64,000 bases of DNA, taken from contig NC_135355.1 of assembly GCF_051622035.1 (NCBI RefSeq), positions 1,550,001 to 1,614,000 on the forward strand, in the 5' to 3' direction. This document shows positions 30,701 to 43,833 of the stretch, piece after piece. How positions within the stretch are numbered: position 1 is the first letter of the stretch; each line of letters begins with the position of its first letter. The notes beneath the pieces are model-generated. The model worked only from the letters and a program-made list of their open reading frames with translations. It did not search any database and had not been told where the DNA came from. A program made the position numbers and the translations under genes. The stretch comes from Arctopsyche grandis. Lineage: Eukaryota; Arthropoda; Insecta; Trichoptera; Hydropsychidae.

Positions 30701-33700
30701 CCGCGACAACTGGCTCACGCACCATTCACTCAACGGCGTTACGCGCATAAAATTTCACTCACGCGACAACTGGCTCTTCAGTCTGCGGATTTTCAAAAGC
30801 ATTTATTTAGTTTGTAGTACCGGTAGTTCCAAAGGCTTGTTTTCAATCAAATACTGATACCACCAGTATCGGTACTTTCGGTAATGCCCGTGAGCCAGTT
30901 GTCGCGTGAGTGAAATTTCGTGTTCGTAATGCCGTCGAGTGAAAGGTTCGTGAGCCAGTTGTCGTGACAAGACACTGCGGATCTAAGTTTCAGTTTGCAT
31001 ATTATTAAGATAATGTAATAGGTCTAATAGGTCTGTGGAAAGATGATTAAAAACCCTCGATATAGCATGAGTTATAATGGTCGATACGAAATTAATTAAA
31101 TTCGCGGCAATTTTCTCAGTTTAAATTAAGCGCAAGCATTTTCAATTATCTCGTTAGGCTTATGTCGAGCTTTGAGATTAAAGATCGAAAGGGAAGGTAT
31201 TTATTTTTAATGCCTAAAGAGCAAAAGTGGTTTCGGAATGTAGAGACTGGTTCTTAGCGCGCTTTCAGCAATTTAAATTAAGAGTAAAAGCCTTGCAAAC
31301 ATCGAGCTTTTAAAAGCTTCGCATTTGCAAACTCGTCGTATGTACATACAATGCATAAGTTAAATTCCCCATCTCCAATGTCAAAACATCCAGTTTAAAT
31401 GCTTAACATGCTGTAGGACAACAATTGGTAAAATGTATAGGATTGAAAGGATTCGGTATGGGAAAACCGGTATAGATGGGAATTAATTCAATTTTTGAGA
31501 TGATTTTGAATGATTCTATAATGTATTTGGCATTATTTATAAAAAAGTGGATATAAATTTTAAAAAAGTAAATCATATATATGTATGTACATAGTCCTAG
31601 TATTATGAAATGATATGTCGAATTTGGTGGTCTTAACCTTTGAAGGATGAAGCGTGGAGATCGAAGGAGTGTCCCGAACCGGGGTCGAATAAGACCCTAG
31701 TATTTTTAAATCAAAATACAGCTTTTCTCAATACAAATGAGTTCAATATATATGTTATTAATCATTTTATACATTAACATAAAAAAGTTTTAATCCTATA
31801 GCATGTTTTTGACTATTTTTGTATTAAAAAATAACGACAAGCATCAATGCGCAAACGCACATAGGTAAGGCCAACAGGGACTGCATGACTCAATAGCCAC
31901 GCGCCAAAAGCGACGAAAACAATAGCATACGAAAATATAGCTGTCTCTTTTTCTCGCATTGATTCATCGATCAACAAGAATATGCAAGCGAACAGTCAAA
32001 AACATGACTCATCGCTACCGCCTTTAAACCACACTTTGGAACGTAGAAATGTATTTTTCATACAATCATACAAAATCTATTAAAATAAATTTCTTGCAGT
32101 TCATTCTAGGAATACAAGAAATATAGGGTATATAGCTTTGAAAACCACATAGCTATTACGAAAAACGTAAAAATTGGGAGGATTTAGTGAAATAACTAAC
32201 ATAGTGCATCAAATAGGTTAGGTTTTTGAGGTGATTTTTACATTTACAATTCACTGTTTTTTTTACATTTACATTTTTTTTATACGGAAAAATCCTATAA
32301 AAACACCAAAAACAATTCAATATTCAATATATATATTGAAATGTTGGTCATAATGAAGAAATTATGCTGGAAATCAGGAATGTATTAAAAAAATTGTTTT
32401 GTTCGGTCACAAATCCAAGCTATCTCATTAAGAATCTAAGCACAAATTCGTTTTTTGACCATCGTAAGATTCATTATATGTCTTTGTAATTATGATAATT
32501 GAAGAATATGAAAATAGAAGTAGCTATTTATGAACTTACATACATATATTGGTAATTTTTATAATTGACATAATAGCTTTAAAAACAATGTAATTTAACG
32601 TGCAAACATTAGTTTGCGTGCACGTAACGATTATATTATAGTTTGTTACATAAATGCTATTAAATACATGAATATAAATCGTCTTTGTAGAAGCAGTGAT
32701 ATCTGATAAAACGTACAGCTTCTATGTACATAGACTTTGTATGTACATAGAAGCTGTATGTTTATACATAGAAGCTGTAATATTATAATATTTGTCCATT
32801 TCGTTATGATTTTATTTGACCAGACGTTGTGACCAACTTTTGTTCCACTTTGACTGAGCTGATTTTCTTGAAATTTTGCACACGTACAGGTTTCCGTTGA
32901 CAATGTAATATTCTATCAAAATTTTAATTGGTTGAGAGAAAAATCAAGATTTTAATAGACACATTCTAACATACCAGATTTATATTTTAATGCATACATT
33001 GAAAGTGCACAATTTTGAATATCGTTTTGAACTTATAAATAGCTTCTAATTTACATTTTAATACCGTCCAAAATATAATAGATTATTATAGTCATTAAAA
33101 CATTTAAGCATGTCATTTTATTCCTACGAGTCGTGTCGAATCTTATATATGTACATATGTATATGTTAACGAATGGTTTTTTAATTTTTTTCTCGTTGTA
33201 ATAAAACGCATTTTATGAATTTTAATGCGTTTCTTTATATAGGCAGAAGTGTATAATGAAGCGAAATTGCACCGATCCATAAACAAATAAAACTCGAGTT
33301 TGTATAAAAATCATATTTATCATTTTGGACATCCTTTGCGAGTGGATTTTAAATTAAAAAAATAGTTTACTAGTTTGAATTTACATTCGAAATAGTGCTA
33401 TTGAATATTCCTACTGAATATTTCTCCGAATGCTTGATTTACATATTAAGCAGACGAATCTATGTTATGCCAAATACCAGTTCTATTTACCCATTGTAAC
33501 AGAAACGCAATTATCATATACCAAACATTGCCAACATTTGCTAATATAAATACACCTTCCTTTTTCTATATTAAGAATGCAAGTCCGCTATACAAATCTA
33601 TAGTTTCCTATTTAAAATCTCGTAGTATTCTAAATTTAGACCATGGACTTTTGAAAAAGATTCGTTTTTTTTTCGTCAAAATTCTATATGGCCAAGTAGT

Positions 33701-36700
33701 TCCGAGGAATTCAACTTCTTTTATATGAAGATGAATGTTTGTTTATATAATATTTTCAATATGCAAATCAATAATTTTCAATAAAGAAACATCAAATTTG
33801 ATACAATCTTTCATTGTGCTCTAACTTACACCTGAAAATTTGAAATAGTTAGTTTTTTATTTTTGATTTCCAAGTTTCATTCGTCAGAGTAAGTCTTCTT
33901 TTTTACAAATATAAAAAATATTTTTAAAAATTGCGTATATTAACTAATGCTACTCCACATAAATGTCTTAATGCATTCATACTTTTCTGAAAATCCGATT
34001 TTTTCTGCTAACTTTTTTCCATCAGAGAAACGCCAGTCAAATCCAGCTAGTATTACATATAATTATATCATATCTTTTTGGTATGCGATCACACTATTAT
34101 AAGCTAAAATTTTCCCACCAAAACAGCCGACAGAATCGAGGAAAAAACCTGAATGTTGGCGATTTGCAATGTTAATCGTTTAACATTCCATTTGATATCG
34201 TAGAATCCTTTCAATTATTTTTTTCTACTCGGCAGTTTGAGAAGATGTGGTGTAGCAAACGCGTAATATCATCTTCACCTTGAATTTGAGAAGACAAGAC
34301 TTAATGCCTTACGAATGCGAATGCAAATATGTACTTATATACACGATCTACCTACATATCTGCTCTGGACTTACAATCAACATAAACTTATCTAGCTTAA
34401 CATTAAATTTTAGAAAGATCCTGGGTGTAAAAAAATAAGCATCTATATTTTTAATCTGTGAATCAATGGTTCATATGATATTAGAAATTAATTCATTAGA
34501 AGGAAAGACTTACAACTATCGAAAAAGAGCCTTTTAAGCATACAAAAATGAACTCAATTTTCCGGAAAATTCGTCATCGATCTAAATCATACGTGTATGT
34601 ATGTACGTTTTCTCAAGAATTACAATTTATTACTAATTCGTTTTAAAATAATAGTATTTATTACAATCATTGACTGATTTATTACTAAATACTCCCCACC
34701 GTGCGTCAATATATTATACATATGATAAACTTGAAATTTTCCTTTAAAAAAATACAAAATCATATTTTTTCATATCTATGATATCATACACGTAATTTGC
34801 AAAAATATTGACATTTCTCGTTGATTAATAAATGCGTCACGCCTTTCGGAATCCGGATGTGAAAAATCTGAGAACTTAAACTGTATTCGTTGAAGAGCTT
34901 CCATTCAGTAAATACTATATATGTAATATAATATTCATTATCATGTGGTATCCAAATAGAGGAAATTACCTATTTTTTTCGATAAATTTGGCCAGTATGA
35001 AACATAGAAAATACTTTTATGATTATATGACGAATCAAAGAGATCGATTATTTAATTTAAAAAATATGACACGTAGTGAGTTTTCCGTTAATTTATTGAA
35101 AAATGAAAATTTGCTCTTTTAAATAACACGGTTTTACACGAAAATGGTTCAGAGACGAGATAGGACTTTTCTTATAGATAAACATGAGTCTGGTAATAAA
35201 AAATGTTGATTGGCGATATATGTGTTTTTTGAATCGCGCGATTTTTTATATCTTGGTGTTGTTCGGTCGATGTCTCAAAATCTGTCAATTTCCTGTTCAA
35301 AATGAATATTGAAATCTATAGTAGGGTATTTTATCTTTCATTTGTAGTACTTTTCAGATTTCAAATCTCTCTAATTAGTCGTCCAGTTCAAATCAAAAGT
35401 CAAAAGTACGTATTTTCACTTGGGATTTTTTCCCACTGTTAATACTATTTTATATTAAGTATTTTCTATTGAAAAATGTTTATTGGGATAGTGTTCTGGC
35501 TACATTATTTTTTATTTTCGTTTAAAAGGGTTAATTGGAAGTGTGCTGAATTTTAAATCGGTAAAATTGCGAGCTTAAAACTCGCTACTATTATTTACTC
35601 GTATTTACACAAATCTGAATTAAATTAATAGGGATAATACATTAAATCGTCTTTATATGAGAATTAAATTAAATTCCACTTAAAAAAAAATCATATTTCG
35701 ACTATTCTTGTGTATTAATAACAAAGTTTATTTTATCGAGGTATGCCAGTTATCAATAGAACCAAAAAAAAGTCGTCATTTGTCGAACAGTGTAATCAAT
35801 GCTGAAATTTATCAAAATGTCCTCCATTTCATCCTCATTTTCAGCCTATCATTTAAAATGCTTCAAAAATTATAATCATAAAGATGATTTCCATACATTT
35901 AAGTTTAAATTTAAAACATTCGCATTCCTATTCAAATATTTACAACCTTTCCATACATCGTGACCCGTTCTCGTGTGACATTTTCGCCAAAAATCAAGAT
36001 TTAGAAGTTCCATTGTTTACCTTCAAAGTCTTTATATCTATTCTGACTATCATCTGACCGGAGTATTCGTGACTCTAAATAATAATCATCTAAAAAAATA
36101 CGAAATAAATAAAACGGCGACGCACATTGTTGTTGTGCTCATCTTTGGCTATCTTTATTTACACTTTTTTTTATTACATCTTGCGAAGCGGATCTCGTTT
36201 GACCCGATGTCGGATTAAAAATAAGTATGTACGTATAATATATAATAATAACCGTCGTTATATTATATTATATAGTAGTAGGCAAGCAATCAAATCGCAT
36301 CACGCCAATATCAAAAACGCCATTTTTTTCAATCGAACTATACGATTAAGATCGTGTAAAAGATACATGCAGGTTTGCAAAAAAATTGCAATACGATTAC
36401 TTAAAAAAAATCATACATATGTAATTGGATATCGAACTCAGAAGGATTATATTACATATATGTACGTCGTTATGAGTGTCTCAAGTAATATGGCGCAGGT
36501 CTTCTTTCGTATTATTAAATGCCTTATTTTACGATAGGTACGGAATTATGTATATGAAATTAAAATATAAATCCTATACAGTTTTAGTTGTGATTTATTT
36601 ATCGGTAATCTTAATTAAAATTCGGCAAAAAATGACGATTATATACGATCTACTTTTTTTGGCGGTTAACATCCTTAAGTTGGGGTTTTTCGGTCTCGAG

Positions 36701-39700
36701 CTCTTCCTTAGTATTTTGTATCGTGTCGAATAGAATAAAGTAGACAATTTTTAATAGTTTCCTTTGTCAGGAAAAAATCTTAAGCACACACGATTCCCAG
36801 AAAGATGCGAACCTTGCATTTTTTTATGTTTCTTTATTTAAACCCACTTTTTACAAGGTTTATTTGCTCCATCATTATGATTGGCAAAATTTGGCTCACA
36901 ATAATTAAAAATGCAACATGCATTAACTACCATGCCACCCTGTAGTGTAAACATGTATGCATATTTATGTATGTAGAGCACTCGTATGTGCATAAATTCA
37001 TTTAATTCAAATATGTATATCCATACATACATATTCTATATATATTCTAAAAGCTTTTCAAGCTTCGCATATTCAATAGGTCTTTTGAATGTGAAATGAA
37101 GCCGAGTATAATGTAAATACTTTCTGTATACTCATCTACAGTAATTAGTGTACATAGTATTATACTTATGTAATATTTCCGAACGAAATTCTTTTCAAAA
37201 TTTAAAAGAATATGAGAGAGATTTCTTTTTGAAGAAGTTAACAATAGCTTAACGCCCATCTCAACGACATAAAACATACATATAATTATTAATTTACTAA
37301 TGACTTGTATTCTATTAACCTGCAGAAGATTACAACCTGTTGATGAACCTTTGTAAGAACTTCTTATTCAATTACTTTGATCAGTTTCCTCTAGGAGAAC
37401 TTATCTTCTCATGTATTAGAGATTGCTTTCACTGCATATGTATAGTTTTATTTGTTTTTACTAGTTTTTGGGTTATTTTACCTATATTTATCTGTTTATC
37501 CTGAGAAGATCTTTTTTTGGCACCCTTTCTTTAATGCTTTTATCATATCTTGAAATGTACTTTAGCCAGTTAAATGCTTCAATATATTCCCATGTACTTT
37601 AGCAGTGAAAGCTCCAATATATTCCCATCGGTTGTTCCTGGCCAGACCTTGGATAAGCCAGAGCTTGGGTAGGCCAGACCTTGGATAGGCCAGACCTTGG
37701 AACTCCAGGTAGATCGTTTCCTATCAGAGTTTGTCAATTTATCTGCTTTTCATTGAACAGTTTCAACAATATAGCATCCGTTACCCATTTTCTCGCTAAT
37801 TTCGAGTTTTCATAATCTCTAATTTCGCTGAATTGAGTTTCTCTTTTTTGAAAAAGTTTTCTCAATAATACTTATCCTATCTAAGGTATTGTTTTGTCTC
37901 CCAACTGTTGAAAAAACGTAGCACATTGAATACACTGAATAGCACGGAAACTAATCAATCTTTATTTTTGACTCATTGAATTCGAATGTGACAATAATTT
38001 TTGTTGGCGTCTTCTAGTAAACATTGACATAAAAAACCAATCATTATAAACCTGGTTAAGTGAACAATTTGCGAAATTCACGGAAAAAATGAGTAAAAAT
38101 AGTATACATATTTTTGAATTTTAAAATTTTCTAGATAATTAATTATAAGTATTTTAAACCATTGAAAAGTCACAATCAATAAAAAAACATCCAACTATTT
38201 ATCCAATACTCATTTTTGGCAGAGTAATATTAGATTTTGAATTAAAGACTGCAAAAGTAAAAAATCTGTAAAAGTGTGCACATTCTTTTAAACGCTCATA
38301 TCTCTTAAATGATAATGAGCCAACAAAAATAATTGTTATATTCTAAATCAATGGGTCAAATTTAGTAAATATTAATTATTATGCGCTTCGGGTTGTAAAA
38401 AAAACGTGATTTTCATTGCTCAGTAAAGCTTTTTGTCAAAATAAAGAGATCGTCATCTAAAATAAGCGTTCAATTTGAAGCCTAAATCAGATTAGTTATA
38501 AAATCAGACGATTAAGGTCTTGAAAGAGTGATTTTTATGCAAGATTCTTGCATATTATTAGCACCTAAGCTATGTAGTATTACATAAGAAAAAGTCATCG
38601 TAAATATTCATACAATACAAGGTCGATTGGAATATTAAGGTGAAAATTACACGGTCTCGAAATTGGTTAGAAAATTATCACAATGAAAAATGAAAGTGTA
38701 ATTTGTTAGACACGTGTCGTCACATACGGAATAAATAACACATTAAAAGGAACAATCGAAGGCTATTACGAAATGGAAGATTCCGATATACGGATGTCAA
38801 AAGGTTTCATTGAGTCATCGGCGAAAATCATCATCAACGAGTCGTGATCTGCGGTCGGATGACCGAGGAAGGTCGTCGGATTTTTACCTGAAACGCAGTT
38901 ATGTACGTGTTGATTGACCTCTGAACCTCTGGTTCCAGAACGTATTAAGCGCCTCGTGGATGTCGATATCGCGATTAACACAAATCATACAAGTTTCGTT
39001 GAGAAACGGATGTCTGTGGGAACTTTTTCAAATTGTTATTTGATTTTTATCATTTCTCTATCTCCAAAGTCGACTAATGATGTCAGGGGTTAAGGTGTTA
39101 ATTTAAAAGAGTGGACGATGTATTTCGAAATTGAGCTTTTGACGTGGAACCGCGTCTATTCATAGCTTCAATACGAATAACGTTTGGTAACAATTAACAA
39201 CTAGTTGGCCTGGTGACATGCAAAAATGTATGAAGTCCTGTAAATATTCACAAGAAATTAAACTTATGACTATATAATATTACGACGTTTATTCTTATCT
39301 ATATATGTATGTACCTGACTGACCTCGATTGAAAATATTTTTTTTTGAGTATATCTGTAGTGCTGCTGGTCAAACCTGGATATTTGTAACTCCAGGTCGA
39401 TCGTTTCCTATCAGAGTTTGCCAATTTTGTCTGATTTCATTGTTGAAACGGTTCCCGATTAAAAATTATCTAAAAACCTTCCTACCTACTATGTCACCAC
39501 TATTTGAGTATGATTAATGCACAATAAAATTTATGAACTATTCATAGATGTCTCGTTAATTTGCGAGTTTTCAGTGTCTCGTAATTCAGCGACTTGTATA
39601 ATAAAAATGCTGTATTTTTTGTAATTGGCCAGGAAGGCGCATTGGGGTTTACCTGTAAGGCCTTCCTGGTATAAAATGTAATAAAATAAAATAATAAAAA

Positions 39701-42700
39701 ATATATAAAATTGAATGTCTGTTTGTCTGCCTGTCTGTCTGTCTCGTTTAGGCTTCTAAACCAGTCAACCGATTCCGCTGGAACTTTCAGAATTTATTGT
39801 ATGCATGTCCGGGAAGCTTACTGTGAAAAAAAAAAATCTTTTATTAATAATATATTCGTAATTATGATTTTACCGACGCGAAAGTTTGAAGCGCCATTGT
39901 ATAGTCAAGGAAATTTGTTCGTTGGTAACCACGTTACCAGTTGGTTTGTGACGACAAGGCGTTGAATAGACGTTGTTGAGTTCCAACCATCACTTGAAAC
40001 GGGAACGCAACGGAAACGGGAACGGGAACGGAGAATTGCATGCCTTATTCAGGCATTGCAACGCATGCCGGGTTCAGCTAGTATATTATATATTATTTAT
40101 TTATTTAACCAGCAGCATAAAATAGTATTTAACATGTAGTGCTTTCGAAAAAAGTGGTCACGGGTTCCATCCCACCGGTTGTTGCTGGTTAGACCTTGGA
40201 TATGTGACTTCAAGTCAATCGTTTCCTATCAGGTTCTGATTTTTATTGAAACGGTTTCAAAAAATTGTCAACCTTTTCCCATTTATCGCAAATTTCGAGT
40301 TTTCAGCATGATTTGTTTGAAATGTTACTAATTTGACCATAGATGTCTCTGTTGATGTCAATTGATATTTGTATTTGCCTTGTATAATAATGTTTGAACA
40401 TATGAAGATCTCGTGTTTAATGTAAAAAAAATATATGGGTTCATACCTGTAAATTAAATAAATAAATTCCACTGTGGTATAATAAATAAATAAATTTATT
40501 TATTTTTATTTGTATTACATACAATTTTTCAAACATAGCAATATATAGAGACATCTATGGAAAGTCAACAAATTTTTTGATACACAGAAAATAATTTATG
40601 TAGGTAGCACATTTAAGGTTCAACAAATTCGAGATGATAATAATTCGAATTTGCTACCGATTTATTTGATCCGTCACAACAATTAAACTAGAAAAATTGT
40701 AAAATTCTAACAGCAACCAAAAGATCTCGCCAGAAGCGAGGACTTGCTAGGACTTTAACCCATGATTTTTCTACTGGTATACAATATGTAGCTCAACCAG
40801 CTGTGACCTTGTATCGGTTGGCCTGTTGACTCACAGTCGATCTGCAGAATTGAGTAAAAGTTGTGCGAAAAATGTTTCTCTGTATCTCTCTCAATTTATT
40901 GTACTTTATTTTACCTTTGGATCAAATTACATCTATAAAACTATAGTACGTAAAAGTTTTGTAAATACCTTGAAAACATTGAAATGCCGTAAAAGTAGTT
41001 ATGAATGTTTTAAAATGGATGTTTAATATATAAGACGGGTTTTCGTTGACGTTTACTAGTGAATTTTATACGGCACGGAAATTTTCCTCAATAAATAAAC
41101 AACACGTTTTCCAGAAAATTCTATGGAAAACTTTATCGTTAGTAAAAAATGCTAATGTCAAACGTGTGCATGCATTTTTATTCGCATGGATTTGCACACA
41201 AGGTGACTTAGGTCAAGGTTTTCAATTAAAACTCATTTCTCTTTATGCTATTTGTATTTGAATGTCCTGTTCTTCATCTACTGTTCTGCTATTTGTAAAC
41301 AATTTTAATTTGTTTTTTATATATTTACATACAAAAAAATCATTTGGATTGTCTCACCTCTGACTCGTTCATCTTGTTTGAAACGTCTTATATCATTTAA
41401 TAATTTTATTTTTTATTTTTAGATTTTAGTATTACAAGTGTATTCAGCACCTCTTCAAGATCCACTCGTCCTGTTGGATCTTTCACCTGAAGAAGCTCAA
41501 CGTTATATAAATCAACCTCCTCTTCAAGGACCTATTTTGGCTGCCAAAACTGCTAGTTTGCCACTTGTAAGAATATTTTACATTTGATGTATATGCGAAT
41601 AATAATATTGATATATTCAAATGACTTATATTATTAATTAAGGTCAAGTTATTATTAATTAATAATATCAAGTTATTATTAATTATAAGTTATTATTAAT
41701 TAATAAATGACTTATATTATTATTTAAGGTCAAGTTTAACGATCCCAAATTTCGATCGGGCGAATCTGGACCCACTAACGGCCACTATTGGAAGAATGGA
41801 ATTGAAATCGAAAATACTGAAGACTATGTAGAAGATGTAAGATTTTGATATTTTAAGTTTAATTGTGTCTTGGCTCTATTGTATCGATTTCAATTAGTGT
41901 ATTTTGATTATTAGGTGTACCAAGCTTCTCAATTCCACGGCCAAGATGGCTTGGGAGCTGCTGCTTTCGGATATTCAGCTCCGGAATCCTCTCGATTGGA
42001 AAACATTGAAGCTAATGGACAAGTAAAGGGAGCTTACACTTACAGAGATCCTTTCAATCAGCTTATTCAAGTATTGCATTTTATTTTCGGGACGAATTTT
42101 CATATTGAAATTTAATAGTTTCTAACTTTTTGCATTGTTTGTGAAAATAGGTTAAGTATTGGGCTGATGGGGAAGGATTCCACCATGAAGATAATATCCC
42201 AAAAGTAGAATTGAAGCCAGTAGAAGAGACTCATGAAGTGAGAGAAGCACGTTTGGCTCATGCTCAAGCCTGGGAAGAAGCTGCTGCTCTAGCTAGATTA
42301 AATCCCGATCCAAAGTAATTGTCATGGAAATTATTCATTCTCATCGATTCTTCCTATTCTATTCTATTTGGGTGTATCTCATTTTATTTTCTATCTTTTC
42401 AGCGGTGAATATGTTCCTAGCAAATATGAAACAGAAGATCCAGCACCATATGTAGCTCCTCCAGAAAACAAAATAAAGGAAGTTAAAGAACGTCAATACA
42501 AGCCGGACGAAAATGAGGAGAAAGTAAGCTAAACCGATCTCATTATGTTTTCTTATATGTATATGTATATAAAAAGAGCTAATAAACTTGGATCATCGTT
42601 ATAAATAAAATTTTGAAGCTTCTTGTTAGGGGAACTACATATAACAGATATGGTTTTGATTTCAGGGACCTCCACGAGGATTCTTCTACAGCTTCCAGTA

Positions 42701-42881
42701 CCCAGTATCGATCTTAGTCCCGAAATCTCAAGTCGGAGCTCAAGGTTTTGCTCCAGGCGTTCTCATCGATGAGGATTCCGTTGCCATAAATGCTCAATCT
42801 TCCAACGCCAGGATTCAAGCAATCCAGAGGCCAGTGGAAGTTCACGATGCTCAAGTCCCAAGATATGGTGCTCAACCTTAA
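27725..42881 (+). CDS. RR-type cuticular (chitin-binding) protein, 311 aa
   Basis: Structural cuticle protein, secreted. Exons 27725-27751, 41423-41566, 41729-41836, 41915-42070, 42151-42314, 42403-42523 and 42666-42881 join in phases 0,0,0,0,2,0 with GT-AG introns. Exon 1 codes MKTTLFALT and exon 2 continues ILVLQVYSA, making one signal peptide cut before PLQDP. The intron between is 13.7 kb. The Rebers-Riddiford domain lies at about residues 107-160: FGYSAPESSRLE, GQVKGAYTYRDP and VKYWADGEGFH, split by the exon 4/5 junction. After it come an EARLAHAQAWEEAAALAR helix and a C-terminal FFYSFQYP segment. AATAAA follows at 43127. The RR call is from the consensus (G-x-Y-x-Y-x-D-P to V-x-Y-x-A-D-x-x-G-F). 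The only weak link is assigning exon 1, supported by phase and a complete signal peptide. Confidence 0.88.
28065..28262 (+). repeat. Fragment of the ACCCGGCTTCGCTCAGT repeat
   Basis: Begins at CGCTCAGTATTTGCAATATA and runs to ACATACAAAGTCTCTTTCGA; matches 20700-20890. Confidence 0.65.
28263..30700. other. Intron 1 of the RR gene, AT-rich, nothing recognised
   Basis: No exon-like frame. A partial ORF at 30031-30264 (minus) shows no family signal. Confidence 0.4.
30702..30967. mobile_element. Inverted-repeat element built on CGCGACAACTGGCTCACG
   Basis: Ends CGCGACAACTGGCTCACGCACC and the complement. A second inverted pair (TTTCACTCACGCGACAACTG / its complement) lies inside the first. No TSD seen. 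Confidence 0.65.
30968..35123. other. Intron 1 of the RR gene, AT-rich, no gene seen
   Basis: Short chance frames only, including 33462-33728. An inverted pair TACATAGAAGCTGTA lies near 32715-32780. Confidence 0.4.
35124..35795. mobile_element. CACTG-ended DNA element, TSD TAA, copy 1
   Basis: Element 35127-35792 (666 bp) flanked by TAA (35124-35126, 35793-35795). The right end GTCGTCATTTGTCGAACAGTG complements the left end of 43837-44503. Subterminal AATGGTTCAGAGACGAGATA. CACTA-like ends and a 3-bp TSD suggest CMC/EnSpm-type, nonautonomous. Confidence 0.75.
35796..37600. other. Intron 1 of the RR gene, no gene seen
   Basis: Includes a 136-codon open stretch at 36127-36537 of lysine/arginine/isoleucine-rich composition, which looks like AT-rich chance coding. 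Confidence 0.4.
37630..37830 (+). repeat. tRNA-SINE fragment with a tandem-duplicated head
   Basis: GGCCAGACCTTGGATA is present three times in a row, followed by the core CGTTTCCTATCAGAGTTTG. Second subfamily. Confidence 0.65.
37831..39355. other. Intron 1 of the RR gene; GC-richer segment at 38760-38990
   Basis: No exon recognised. 38760-38990 has distinctly higher GC and complexity than the intron around it. Confidence 0.35.
39360..39690 (+). repeat. tRNA-SINE copy
   Basis: TAACTCCAGGTCGATCGTTT, CCTATCAGAGTTTGCCAATT and CATTGTTGAAACGGTTCC, then ATAGATGTCTCG; AATAAA-rich tail. Confidence 0.7.
39705..40082 (-). repeat. Inverted copy of the CTAGCTGAACCCGGCATGCG repeat
   Basis: Reverse complement of 26148-26944 in shorter form: (GTCT)n, GCATGTCCGGGAAGCTTAC, GGAAACGGGAACGGGAACGG and GCATGCCGGGTTCAGCTAG. 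Confidence 0.75.
40090..40480 (+). repeat. tRNA-SINE, second subfamily
   Basis: Box-B-like GGTCACGGGTTCCATCCC, link TTAGACCTTGGATATGTGAC, core CGTTTCCTATCAGG and GAAACGGTTTC, ATAGATGTCTCTG. Confidence 0.7.
40485..40815 (-). repeat. tRNA-SINE, third subfamily
   Basis: Complement of the 58805-59235 copy: TAGAGACATCTATGG, CAACAAATTCGAGATGATAA, CGATTTATTTGATCCG and a tRNA-like head near 40750-40800. Confidence 0.7.
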
Positions 42882-43126
42882 GAACGTGTTTAGCACTAAG
42901 ATATTTATTACGTTGTGAAAATGATTATTGCATGGCATTTTTAATTATATTTGAAACAGTATTGTTCATTTCGAAAGATCGTTTCCCGAATGGTACATCA
43001 TTGAAAATTTTACGTGGAAATGAAACCACTTGAGAAATCGGTCTGTGAGTGAATATTAATTTTATCATTTAATAATATGTGTATCACAAAGTGAATTCCT
43101 GTATATTTTTTTTTTGCATGTGAACA

Positions 43127-43132
43127 AATAAA
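43127..43132 (+). terminator. Poly(A) signal of the RR gene
   Basis: AATAAA 246 bp after the stop codon of the cuticular protein gene, the first good signal on that strand. Confidence 0.6.
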
Positions 43133-43139
43133 ATTGTGA

Positions 43140-43833
43140 TAATGGAATAGTGTTTTTATTGAAAATATGTACACATACTCGTAGAATGGAAGGCTGATTT
43201 ATGATGCATAATAAAGTGTCAGAATGGACATAAAAATTGATGATGTATAGTCAATAAAGATTCGCATCTTAATTTTTATTATAAGTGGTTTTGCAGTGCT
43301 AAATTATTTAATGTTTTTGAACAAAATAAAATTGCACAAAAAAGCAGAATAAACATATCTTATTTGAATGTTTTTCTCCCTATGTATCAAAATTTTTAAT
43401 AATTTTGTATTAAATTAGTAACATAAAAATGAGAACGATTAATAACAAATAATAATATTTAAATGAAAATTTAAGAAAACTTCACATTTTTCTTACTATA
43501 GCCATCTATGTATTTTTTATTAAAGCTGGATATTAAAATATTTTACATTTTTATAAAAAAATCACATTTAATATTTAAATTAATATTTGATATCATAAAA
43601 AATAAATAAATAAATTTTTTGTGATAATAATTATGTTTAAAAAATAAATAATTTAATACAAATATTATGATTTGATGTTAGTAAATTTCTTACTATAGCC
43701 ATCTATTTTTTTTATATAAAACTAACATTTTAATAATGAAATTTTTTTTCAAAGCATTTTACTCATATAATTCGATGAATAAATTGAAATTTATTTTAAA
43801 ATTAAATCTAAACGCTTCTAAATCACACATTAA
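43140..43833. other. AT-rich intergenic, no gene seen
   Basis: Between the 3' end of the RR gene and the CACTG-ended element. CTTACTATAGCCATCTATGT / CTTACTATAGCCATCTATTT occurs twice (43494, 43690). Confidence 0.4.

Noticed and set aside
36127..36537. 136-codon frame in the long intron
   Set aside because: I/K/R/Y-rich composition typical of AT-rich chance frames; no signal, domain or splice context.
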